Positions 54,427 through 61,963 of a DNA stretch of 64,000 nucleotides are shown piece by piece. The stretch lies in NCBI RefSeq assembly GCF_000374185.1, contig NZ_KB910518.1:6523286-6587285 (forward strand), given 5' to 3'. Within the stretch, counting starts at the first letter, position 1. Every line of letters starts with the position of its first letter. This DNA comes from Paenibacillus sp. HW567 (GTDB lineage: Bacteria > Bacillota > Bacilli > Paenibacillales > Paenibacillaceae). The notes under the pieces were generated by a model, which searched no databases, had not been told where the DNA came from, and saw nothing but the letters and a program-made list of their open reading frames with translations. A program made the translations under genes and the position numbers.

Positions 54427-55683
54427 ATGAAAGCAGAAGGCACAGGACGAAAGGTTCATTCATTAATCGACAAGGTGTATCACCGAACAAATCTGGAAAT
54501 GGCATGGGAAACAGTGAGGGCAAACGGAGGCAGTGGTGGAACTGACAAGGTCACCATCCCGGCCTTCCAAGCCGTAGCCGAGGCGGAGCTAGAACAACTG
54601 CACGAAGAACTGAAGCAAGGGATGTACCGACCGATGCCGGTCAAACGAATTCACATTTCCAAGAAGGGGAAGCCAAACGAGAAGCGTCCGCTCGGCATCC
54701 CGGCGATAAGGGACAGAGTCTGCCAGCAAGCGCTGAAAAACAGGCTGGAACCTATCTTTGAACCCTTGTTCAGTGAATGCAGTTTCGGATACCGTCCGGG
54801 TAGGTCAACGCACCAAGCGATGCGGAAGATTTACCGCGAGATGATGGACGGGTGCGAATGGATTGTGGACGCAGACCTGCGGGATTTCTTTGGGACGGTT
54901 CATCACGAACCGCTGGTCGACAGGATTGCGGAGCAAGTAAGCGATGGTAGAATTCTCAAATTGGTCAGACAAATGCTCGAAGCCGGGTACATGGAAGGTG
55001 GGAAGAAATACGCGACACCGAGCGGCACGCCGCAAGGTAGTGTAGTGAGTCCGCTGTTTAGTAACATTTACCTGAATCGGTTCGACCATGAAATGACGGA
55101 CAGAGGGTACCGACTGACGCGCTTCGCTGACGATTGGGTGGTGCTCTGCAAGACGCAAGCGGAAGCTGCGCGGGCGCTCCGGGACGCAAGAATCATTCTG
55201 GAATCGCTCGGGCTGACCCTTCACCCGGATAAAACAAAGATCACCCACATCAAGTGGGGATTCGAGTTTCTGGGCTACAAGCTCAAACGGGGAAAAGGCT
55301 TGTCGCTGCAACGGGAAAAGGTAAAGAAGCAATCGAAGATGAATATCTACGCCTACCCCAAAGACAAGTCCATCCAATCGTTCATGGACACCATTCGAGC
55401 CCGAACGCATAGACGCATCCCGATAACCGTTTTTGAACTCATCGACTCCATAAACCCCGTCATACGAGGGTGGGGCAATTATTTCCGGAAAGCCCACGTG
55501 AGAAAGCTTTTCAACCGACTCCAACGCTGGATCATAAGGCGGATATGGAGTCATCGGTTCAAACGCTGGCGCAACGCGGGGTGGAAAAGACTGCCGGAAT
55601 CCATTCTCTACTCCAAGTACAGATTGGTAAATCTCTTGTCATTAATCCCGGATTTGAACCTACGAACTGCACCCAAAGGGTGA
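54427..55683 (+). CDS. ltrA: Group II intron reverse transcriptase/maturase (inner intron)
   Basis: A 418-residue reverse transcriptase with maturase domain. RT blocks include FGYRPGRSTHQAM, VDADLRDFFG, GTPQGSVVSPLFSNIYLN and the catalytic RFADDWVVL (FADD). The C-terminal half holds the maturase X domain (RGWGNYFRKAH). No HNH endonuclease domain is present. The start is ATG 54427, eleven bases after GGAGG. It differs clearly from the outer maturase, so it is not a duplication of it. The frame is intact, so the intron could be active. The class is not assigned with certainty. Confidence 0.92.
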   Translation: MKAEGTGRKVHSLIDKVYHRTNLEMAWETVRANGGSGGTDKVTIPAFQAVAEAELEQLHEELKQGMYRPMPVKRIHISKKGKPNEKRPLGIPAIRDRVCQQALKNRLEPIFEPLFSECSFGYRPGRSTHQAMRKIYREMMDGCEWIVDADLRDFFGTVHHEPLVDRIAEQVSDGRILKLVRQMLEAGYMEGGKKYATPSGTPQGSVVSPLFSNIYLNRFDHEMTDRGYRLTRFADDWVVLCKTQAEAARALRDARIILESLGLTLHPDKTKITHIKWGFEFLGYKLKRGKGLSLQREKVKKQSKMNIYAYPKDKSIQSFMDTIRARTHRRIPITVFELIDSINPVIRGWGNYFRKAHVRKLFNRLQRWIIRRIWSHRFKRWRNAGWKRLPESILYSKYRLVNLLSLIPDLNLRTAPKG

Positions 55684-55691
55684 CATGAAGG

Positions 55692-55725
55692 AAAGCGGAT
55701 TGCGGGAAAACTGCACGATCCGTTT
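55692..55725 (+). ncRNA. Domain V of inner intron
   Basis: A 34-base hairpin: a lower stem around CGGAT/ATCCG, the two-base CG bulge of group II domain V, and a GAAA-like loop. It starts eight bases after the maturase stop. Confidence 0.75.
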
Positions 55726-55849
55726 GATCGAGCGGACGGAGGAAGGCGCAAGCCGACCTCCTTCGACTCTACACCGGGAATTTTTTTTTTTTCGGGAAGG
55801 GCTGAACAATCGTAAGTCTTGAGTACATACGGAAAGGAGAATCGGCGCA

Positions 55850-57250
55850 ATGAAAGCAGAATACCGAGAGGGCTGCCCGCAAAGGGATAGCGTGGAGCGC
55901 GAAGAGTATGCGGGAGCGCGGAGTGCCGACATTCGGGAACGTAGAGAAAGGGACGGTGCAAACGACCTGATGGAAGCGATACTGGACAGGGACAACCTGA
56001 ACCGCGCCTACAAGCAGGTCAAACGCAACCACGGAGCACCGGGAATCGACGGGATGACCGTGGAGGAAGCGCTGCCTTGGCTGCGTGAAAACAGAGACGA
56101 GTTTTTGCAAAGCATCCGGGATGGAAGGTACAAACCAAGCCCGGTGCGACGCAAGGAAATCCCCAAACCAGATGGAAGTGGAGTCCGAAAACTCGGTATT
56201 CCCACGGTGGTAGACCGAATCATCCAGCAAGCGATTGCCCAGCAACTGCAACCGCTATTTGAACCGCTCTTCTCAGAGGGAAGCTACGGCTACCGCCCAG
56301 GGAGGAGCGCGCAGCAAGCCATCCGCAAAGTAAAAGCTGATGTGGAGCAGGGATATGGCCAAGCCGTAGAAATCGACCTCTCGAAATATTTCGACACGTT
56401 GAACCATGAGCTGCTGATGAATCTCCTGCGTAAACAAATCCAAGATAAACGCGTAACGGAGCTGATTAAAAAGTACCTGAAAAGCGGAGTCATGGAAAAC
56501 GGAGTACGCCGCGAAACGAAAGAAGGCTCGCCTCAGGGCGGGCCGCTGTCGCCCCTACTCGCGAACATCTATCTGAACGAATTCGACCAGGAGATGGAAA
56601 GACGAGGCGTGAAGGTCATCCGCTATGCGGATGACATCGTGCTGCTTGCGAAGAGCAAACGGGCGGCGATGCGGCTTTTGGAATCCAGCCGGAGAGTTCT
56701 GGAAAACCGGCTAAAGCTCCAGATGAATGCGCAGAAGAGCAAGGTGGTCAGCGCTGTGGCACAAAAGCATTTCAAATTTCTCGGCTTTGCGCTCGGAAAG
56801 AATGGAAACGGCGTATACATTCGCGTACACCGTCAATCGCTCGCCAAGGCAAAGAAGAAGCTGAAAGAGCTAACGAGCCGAAACCAGGGCAGGAATGCGC
56901 GGCAGGTCATGGAGAACGTGAAGGCCTACATTCGCGGTTGGATCGGCTATTTCTACGTAGCGGACATGAAGCGAAACGTGCAAAGCTGGAATGAATGGCT
57001 GCGAAGGCGGATACGGATGTACATCTGGAAACAGTGGAAGAAGCCAAGAACGAAGGTGCAGAACCTGCGAAAGCTGGGGATACCGGAGTGGCAAGCGTAC
57101 CAATGGGGAAATACACGTCTGGGCTACTGGCGAATAGCAGGAAGCGCAGTACTGAGTCGCTCTGTAACAAATGAAAGGCTCGCACAGGCAGGGTATTATG
57201 ACTTCCCTGCCCAGTACGAGCGTTTACGTCAATTGCACTCAAGCGGTTGA
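55850..57250 (+). CDS. ltrA: Group IIC intron reverse transcriptase/maturase (outer intron)
   Basis: A 466-residue protein. RT blocks are complete: GIDGMTVEEAL, FGYRPGRSAQQAI-like SYGYRPGRSAQQA, EIDLSKYFD, EGSPQGGPLSPLLANIYL and catalytic VIRYADDIVLLA (YADD). The X domain has YIRGWIGYFYVADM, and the C-terminal WKQWKKPRTKVQNLRKLG is shared with class C enzymes such as the Geobacillus GsI-IIC RT. There is no endonuclease domain, as expected for class C. AAAGGAG lies ten bases before the ATG. The stop codon abuts domain V. The N-terminal about 35 residues are charged and variable. Confidence 0.93.
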   Translation: MKAEYREGCPQRDSVEREEYAGARSADIRERRERDGANDLMEAILDRDNLNRAYKQVKRNHGAPGIDGMTVEEALPWLRENRDEFLQSIRDGRYKPSPVRRKEIPKPDGSGVRKLGIPTVVDRIIQQAIAQQLQPLFEPLFSEGSYGYRPGRSAQQAIRKVKADVEQGYGQAVEIDLSKYFDTLNHELLMNLLRKQIQDKRVTELIKKYLKSGVMENGVRRETKEGSPQGGPLSPLLANIYLNEFDQEMERRGVKVIRYADDIVLLAKSKRAAMRLLESSRRVLENRLKLQMNAQKSKVVSAVAQKHFKFLGFALGKNGNGVYIRVHRQSLAKAKKKLKELTSRNQGRNARQVMENVKAYIRGWIGYFYVADMKRNVQSWNEWLRRRIRMYIWKQWKKPRTKVQNLRKLGIPEWQAYQWGNTRLGYWRIAGSAVLSRSVTNERLAQAGYYDFPAQYERLRQLHSSG

Positions 57251-57283
57251 ACCGCCGTATACCGAACGGTACGTACGGTGGTG
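57250..57283 (+). ncRNA. Domain V of outer group IIC intron
   Basis: ACCGCCGTA/TACGGTGGT stem, CG bulge, TACC/GGTA upper stem and GAAC loop. It appears identical to the class C domain V of Oceanobacillus (from memory). Confidence 0.85.
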
Positions 57284-57341
57284 TGGAAGGTCGGCTATCC
57301 AACTAATGGATAGCCTCCTATCCGATCCTGGTTTATACCGG

Positions 57342-60300
57342 CTATTGGTAGCTGACCTCCTCATGAAAATTCAGAACATCCAGCCGTGCACGGATACGTT
57401 CGATTTCTGTTGAGGTTAATGGAGCTGTGGGAGTCAATTTGTAGTTTCTCCCTGTAATGTAGCTAATATCGTCCGCTGCCCCATTGTGCGTATATGGAAG
57501 ATTAGCGACAGGGGTTTTGGAATAATCGGTGAAATCAATGATGCTCCAGGTTGGGTCACCGTCTTTCTTGGCAAGGATAATACGCTCTGTTGCAGTTTCG
57601 GTCCACAGATAGCGCAGATCCGCTGGGGAATTCTCTCCACTGGCCGTGGTATAGCCTGAGCCCCGGAACATCAGGGTGAATTCGGAGTGCTCATTACTGC
57701 TGGCACTTCTTGTTTTGTAGATTTCCGCCAGATCATGGATGCCCAATACTTTTACATTAGCATCTTTCGGGAACCTGCTGATGAAATCCTGCCAGGTCGC
57801 GTTCAGGCCGGGCGATCTGAGCACCCAATTGGTGCCAATCACCAGTGAGAGGTAATTGACCGTATTTTGGTTGCGATAAGGATTATTGAGATATTGGGAG
57901 GCCAGGTGCAACTGGGGTTCTGCCTTCATCTCGCTTACATACGGGTCCGCCGGATGCAGAGTCCATCTGGATGCACCTGAAGTGTAACGGGAGCCGATGG
58001 GATCAATGCTGAGTGAATTCATAAATACATTGCCGCTGTTTGTAGCCGCATCCTGTGCGGGCAGCATCGGGTTAGCGGTATGCGCCCAATAAGGCATCAG
58101 CGGTGATCCCTCAGCAGACAATTGGCCTACGTTAACCTGTGTTGCCGCCCACCCCATGAAGGCGTCGATCTGGAAATTGTCTTTTAACCAGGCCGCCTGC
58201 TCGGGATTGATGGCATAGGTAGACAATGATTTGGGACGATACTTGTCAGGTATGCTCAGCCATACGGAGCTGTCTCCGTTGGTTCCCCCCTGGTGGAGGT
58301 AATTGAGCGCATTATACCTGTACATGTACAGCCACGAATTCATCTCAGCAATCCATTGGGACAGACTGTAATTGTCATTGGGATAACCCGATACGATCCC
58401 TACCTCATCTCCATAAAGATCAACATACTCAAGCACCTTTTGCAGTTGAGGGCGTTGTGCTTCATCGAATACGAACCGGCTGTCCATAGCCCAGGTCACC
58501 CGCAAATTAGGGTCAATGGTTGCGAGGGAATTCCGCATAGTCTCCATTTCAGCTATTGTTGTAGCATTCGCTCCGGTATCTTCAAGCAGCAATGATACGG
58601 TGAAGTAAGATGCTGCTGAGCTGTATTGAGGCTGCTTAACCAATAGCTCGAAGGTGCCAGGGACACTGAAGTCTGCAAGCTCGGAACTGAGCAGAACGCT
58701 GCCATGAATAACAGTGCCCGGAGCCGGGATGTTATAAAAGTTAGCTACCGTCCCATCCGGTGCCAGTACAGCGTAATCATCAGTAATCGAGACTTTAAGG
58801 TCCGGCGGCAAAAACTCCGGTGTAATTTCTTCACCATAGACATCCAAGGTCACGTAAGCCAGCTTCCAATGATCCACAGATACATTGAATGAAGCATCAA
58901 TTGAATCGGTAGTGGTATGAATAGAATCAACTGCTTTGTACACTGGCGGAGTTGCTGTTGGAACAGGTGAAGCAGTTGGATCTGGTGTTGCTGTTGGTGT
59001 AGGTGAAGCGGATGGAGCTAGTGTTGCTGTTGGAACAGGTGAAGCAGTTGGATCTGGTGTTGCTGTTGGTGTAGGTGAAGCGGATGGAGCTAGTGTTGCT
59101 GTTGGTGTAGGTGAAGCGGATGGAGCTAGTGTTGCTGTTGGTGTAGGTGAAGCCGATGGAGCTAGTGTTGCTGTTGGTACAGGTGAAGCGGATGGAACAG
59201 GAGTTGCTGTTGGTACAGGTGAAGCGGATGGAGCTAGTGTTGCTGTTGGTACAGGTGAAGCGGATGGAGCTAGTGTTGCTGTTGGTGTAGGTGAAGCGGA
59301 TGGAGCTAGTGTTGCTGTTGGTGTAGGTGAAGCCGATGGAGCTAGTGTTGCTGTTGGTGTAGGTGAAGCCGATGGAGCTAGTGTTGCTGTTGGTACAGGT
59401 GAAGCGGATGGAGCAGGAGCTGCTGTTGGTGTAGGTGAAGCCGATGGAACAGGAGTTGCTATTGGTGTAGGTGAAGCCGATGGAACAGGAGTTGCTATTG
59501 GTGTAGGTGAAGCGGATGGAGCAGGAACTGCTGTTGGTACAGGTGAAGCAGGTGGATCTGGTGTTGGTGCAGGTGAAACGGGTGGAGCTGGTGTTGGTGC
59601 AGGTGAAGCAGGTGGATCTGGTGTTGGTGCAGGTGAAACGGGTGGAGCTGGTGTTGGTGCAGGTGAAGCAGGTGGAACCGGTGTTGGTGCAGGTGAAGCC
59701 GATGGAACAGGAGTTGCTGTTGGAAAATCAGTAATAACCGGATTTTGAGGATATGTAATGTCCGCATTTCCTAATGGTACACCTTTGGGAACTTCGGATT
59801 CCTCCGGCAATTGCTCCATTGACTTACCTTCCGGTAATCCTTTTCCTTGCTCGAGCAGGTCTTGTATCCGCGAGGGCTCCTTAATCAAAAGGTAAGCTTG
59901 AGCAGTTACTTTAGCTGCGCTCTGGCGGTCGACCCATTGCTTCGGGTTGAACCGGTGCTGTCCATCTCCTTGGAACAGTTGAAGCTGTTGGGCCACCCAG
60001 ACGCTTGCCCGGGCTTTTTCCGAAATAGAAGAAGCATCCTTAAACGTAGGCATATGCCCTTGTTGCTGGATCAGGTCATTCAGACCAAGGGCCTGTATAT
60101 ACCATATTGCCAAGCTCTCGCGGGTAATTGTACTCCTCCTGTCTATCGTCTGGTCCTGCAGGATGCCTGCGGACAAGAGCAAACGTATGGAGGGGGAGGC
60201 CCAATCCGGTATTTGGTCTGTTGTTAGCGGATATTCCGTGTTAGGATTGGAAACAGATAATGCCCTGGACATCAAGGAACCCATCTCTGCGAGGGTAATC

Positions 60301-60503
60301 GGCTGCAAAGGCTTAAACTTTGAATTACCATATCCTTGGATGATCCCTCTGGAGAACAGGTTAATAATTTCTTGACGAGCATAGCTGTGTTCTATATCCA
60401 CAAATGGATTGCGCTCGGCCTTTACGGCCGAAGGGACTGCAGTAGCTCCGAATAAGATCAGGCATAGCAGAACCAGGATGATTCGTCGTGGGTTATTCAT
60501 CAT
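57342..60503 (-). CDS. S-layer-homology protein with long Pro/Ser/Thr repeat linker and large uncharacterised C-terminal domain
   Basis: A 1053-residue secreted protein. A signal peptide covers about 1-29. Three SLH repeats (about 31-75, 92-138, 150-205) would anchor it to secondary wall polymer. A low-complexity linker (about 265-525) repeats units such as PTATLAPSAS and PAPTPAPPVS, encoded by 36-bp tandem repeats (58950-59720). The last 500 residues form a globular domain I cannot assign; it has WAMDSRF, YGDEVGIVSGYPN and TLHPADPY phrases that hint at a TIM-barrel carbohydrate-active or deacetylase-like fold. AAGGTG lies eight bases before the ATG. Its 3' end is 20 bases from the intron end. 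Confidence 0.85.
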   Translation of the reverse strand: MMNNPRRIILVLLCLILFGATAVPSAVKAERNPFVDIEHSYARQEIINLFSRGIIQGYGNSKFKPLQPITLAEMGSLMSRALSVSNPNTEYPLTTDQIPDWASPSIRLLLSAGILQDQTIDRRSTITRESLAIWYIQALGLNDLIQQQGHMPTFKDASSISEKARASVWVAQQLQLFQGDGQHRFNPKQWVDRQSAAKVTAQAYLLIKEPSRIQDLLEQGKGLPEGKSMEQLPEESEVPKGVPLGNADITYPQNPVITDFPTATPVPSASPAPTPVPPASPAPTPAPPVSPAPTPDPPASPAPTPAPPVSPAPTPDPPASPVPTAVPAPSASPTPIATPVPSASPTPIATPVPSASPTPTAAPAPSASPVPTATLAPSASPTPTATLAPSASPTPTATLAPSASPTPTATLAPSASPVPTATLAPSASPVPTATPVPSASPVPTATLAPSASPTPTATLAPSASPTPTATLAPSASPTPTATPDPTASPVPTATLAPSASPTPTATPDPTASPVPTATPPVYKAVDSIHTTTDSIDASFNVSVDHWKLAYVTLDVYGEEITPEFLPPDLKVSITDDYAVLAPDGTVANFYNIPAPGTVIHGSVLLSSELADFSVPGTFELLVKQPQYSSAASYFTVSLLLEDTGANATTIAEMETMRNSLATIDPNLRVTWAMDSRFVFDEAQRPQLQKVLEYVDLYGDEVGIVSGYPNDNYSLSQWIAEMNSWLYMYRYNALNYLHQGGTNGDSSVWLSIPDKYRPKSLSTYAINPEQAAWLKDNFQIDAFMGWAATQVNVGQLSAEGSPLMPYWAHTANPMLPAQDAATNSGNVFMNSLSIDPIGSRYTSGASRWTLHPADPYVSEMKAEPQLHLASQYLNNPYRNQNTVNYLSLVIGTNWVLRSPGLNATWQDFISRFPKDANVKVLGIHDLAEIYKTRSASSNEHSEFTLMFRGSGYTTASGENSPADLRYLWTETATERIILAKKDGDPTWSIIDFTDYSKTPVANLPYTHNGAADDISYITGRNYKLTPTAPLTSTEIERIRARLDVLNFHEEVSYQ
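58950..59720. repeat. 36-bp coding tandem repeats in SLH protein linker
   Basis: About twenty units of 36 bases (12 residues), with two subtypes: a GCTAGTGTTGCTGTTGGT type and a GGTGTTGGTGCAGGTGAA type at the 5' end of the linker. Copy number probably varies between strains. The long plus-strand frame through the array is an artefact. Confidence 0.85.
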
Positions 60504-60704
60504 GATGTGTGCACCTTTTTCAGTTATTATGGGAACAGCTTGTCACCTCCTTTACTCAGATATCGGTGCAATTGGGCCGATTATTTAGCGTGTCAGGAGG
60601 TGAATGAGGAAATATGTTACATGGGATTTTGTAAATGTAACAAACATTTAATATTTTCAGTTTATCTGATCACAATTTATGTCCGTGTTAAATATGACAT
60701 GTCA

Positions 60705-60718
60705 GTGAAAATTTTCAC
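60705..60718. promoter_or_regulatory. FNR-like site 1 upstream of formate/nitrite transporter
   Basis: GTGA, AAATTT, TCAC perfect palindrome, centred about 70 bases upstream of the predicted start site. Confidence 0.6.
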
Positions 60719-60733
60719 TTGGTTTTCGTAGTA

Positions 60734-60775
60734 GTGACAATTATCACGTAAATGTGATAGTTGACGCGCTACAAT
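60734..60775 (+). promoter_or_regulatory. FNR-like site 2 and -10 box of formate/nitrite transporter
   Basis: GTGA, CAATTA, TCAC at 60734-60747. A TACAAT at 60770-60775 predicts a start near 60782, placing the site centre at -41.5, the classic class II activation position for FNR/CRP proteins. No good -35 is present, which agrees with activator dependence. Confidence 0.6.
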
Positions 60776-60820
60776 GGCATAAAGGAACAAATTTTAAGTA
60801 ATTAGAAGGGGATAGGAATC

Positions 60821-61648
60821 ATGGCTTATAACAAACCGCAGGGGATTGCCGAAGTCACGGTGGAGAACGGAATCAAGAAGGCACACAATCCGCTCAGCAC
60901 CGTACTTATTCTAGGCTTTCTGGGGGGAGCGTTCATTGCGCTCGGATTTTTGCTGGATATTCGCGTTATTGCAGGCGCGCCGAAGGAATGGGGTTCTATC
61001 GCCAACTTTATCGGAGCTGCTGTTTTCCCGGTAGGACTGGTTCTGGTGCTGCTGGCTGGCGGGGAACTGCTGACAGGAAATATGATGGCGGTGCCGCTTG
61101 CCTTTATGGCGAAGAAAATTTCTTTCTGGGAAGTCGTTAAGAACCTGGTGCTGATTACAATCAGTAACTTGGCAGGTGCCTTGTTCGTCGCTTATTTCTT
61201 CGGCCACGTCGTAGGCCTCACTTCGGACGGCGTATACCTGGAAAAACTCGTTGATATGGCTGGCCACAAGATTGATGCCAGCTTTCTGCAGGCTTTTATC
61301 TCCGGTATAGGTTGTAACTGGCTGGTTGCTTTGGCGGTATGGCTCTCTTACGGAGCGGATAATTTCAGCGGAAAAATTCTCGGGATCTGGTTCCCGACCA
61401 TGGCATTTGTGGCCATCGGCTTCCAGCACGTTGTAGCCAACATGTTCCTTATTCCTGCTGCTATATTTGAAGGACACTTCACCTGGAGCCAATATTTCGG
61501 CAACTTTGCTCCGGTCTGGCTGGGCAATCTCACGGGCGGTGCAATCTTCGTCGCATTCGCTTACTGGATGGCTTATCTGCGCAAAGCGCCAGCGGCTGCT
61601 CCATCTGTGGAAGGCATCTCCGCTGCCGGTGTGAAGAAACACGCATAA
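60821..61648 (+). CDS. Formate/nitrite transporter family channel
   Basis: A 275-residue FNT protein with six membrane helices. Family phrases are PVGLVLVLLAGGELLTGNMM (omega-loop region), NLAGALFVAYFFGHVVG, GIGCNWLVALAVWL and GFQHVVANMF with the central histidine. It passes formate or nitrite; the two cannot be separated here. GGGGATAGG lies before the ATG. Tandem FNR-like sites upstream suggest anaerobic or nitrite-linked induction. A terminator follows, then the molybdopterin oxidoreductase gene, a possible functional partner. Confidence 0.92.
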   Translation: MAYNKPQGIAEVTVENGIKKAHNPLSTVLILGFLGGAFIALGFLLDIRVIAGAPKEWGSIANFIGAAVFPVGLVLVLLAGGELLTGNMMAVPLAFMAKKISFWEVVKNLVLITISNLAGALFVAYFFGHVVGLTSDGVYLEKLVDMAGHKIDASFLQAFISGIGCNWLVALAVWLSYGADNFSGKILGIWFPTMAFVAIGFQHVVANMFLIPAAIFEGHFTWSQYFGNFAPVWLGNLTGGAIFVAFAYWMAYLRKAPAAAPSVEGISAAGVKKHA

Positions 61649-61685
61649 ATATTCCCGGCCCGCTTGGGCTGGGATAATGATAGAG

Positions 61686-61718
61686 ACACTCTTCGGAATT
61701 TTCCGGGGAGTGTTTTTA
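61686..61718 (+). terminator. Terminator after formate/nitrite transporter
   Basis: ACACTCTTCGG and CCGGGGAGTGT arms (two G-T pairs), loop AATTTT, then TTTTTA. Confidence 0.85.
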
Positions 61719-61768
61719 TATATAAGGTTATATGTTTCCACTTGGTGAAGGATTGTCTGCGGACGCAA

Positions 61769-61820
61769 AATTCGCCGTGCTTTCCGACTCGGGGGAACGA
61801 AATCGGGCTCACGGCGAATT
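61769..61820. promoter_or_regulatory. Long hairpin in the leader of the molybdoenzyme gene
   Basis: Perfect 11-base arms, AATTCGCCGTG and CACGGCGAATT, enclose a smaller CCGA/TCGG pairing with a GGGGGAACGAA loop. It lies about 145 bases before the ATG. It may be a structured leader or operator; I could not match it to a known riboswitch. Confidence 0.45.
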
Positions 61821-61963
61821 CAGGCGAGTTTATAGGGAGTGTTTCATAAGCCCTATTACCCGGGAATAATGGCAACGAATCAAGGTTCTGCTTCCTTTCT
61901 TTACTCGAATCCATTGCAGCTATAAAATATAACTATTCAATCGACAAGGGAGGTCTGCAGTCA

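Larger units (their letters stand above)
53716..55772 (+). mobile_element. Second group II intron nested in domain IV of the first
   Basis: A separate intron of about 2.06 kb inserted between the domain III end of the host intron and its ORF leader. The 5' end is a GTGCG at 53716 or 53720, followed by AGGTGGGTTAAAGTCCC, a different domain I type. It encodes its own reverse transcriptase (54427-55683) and has its own domain V (55692-55725) and domain VI, ending near CTCTAC at 55772. Flanks ATAGT and ACC rejoin to the host intron's usual CATAGTACC. A homopolymer-bearing hairpin lies at 53814-53836. Confidence 0.78.
53376..57321 (+). mobile_element. Group IIC intron, interrupted by a second intron
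   Basis: The 5' end GTGCGCCCGGCATGGGCG, the domain I phrases CAAGGGTGTCCG and GGAATCTGAAGGAAG, and domain V (57250-57283) closely match the Oceanobacillus iheyensis group IIC ribozyme as I remember it. The 3' end is taken after domain VI with the branch region AACTAAT, at CCTAT. It carries its own maturase at 55850-57250. Insertion directly behind a terminator hairpin is the known habit of class C introns. The element is about 3.9 kb because another intron sits in its domain IV. Ends are judged by eye, to within a few bases. Confidence 0.85.

Noticed and set aside
53376..57321. Two tandem, independent group II introns side by side
   Set aside because: Only one class C 5' half exists, and its matching ORF, domain V and VI lie after the second intron, which requires nesting.
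58936..59748. Plus-strand frame encoding a Gly/Val/Ala-rich, elastin-like protein
   Set aside because: It is the antisense of the Pro/Ser/Thr linker of the SLH protein, lacks a ribosome site, and is explained by codon periodicity of the repeat.
61750..61790. GGACGCAAA phrase suggesting a cyclic-di-GMP (GEMM) riboswitch
   Set aside because: The matching GCAAACC and GNRA-receptor parts are missing upstream, so a real aptamer cannot fold.
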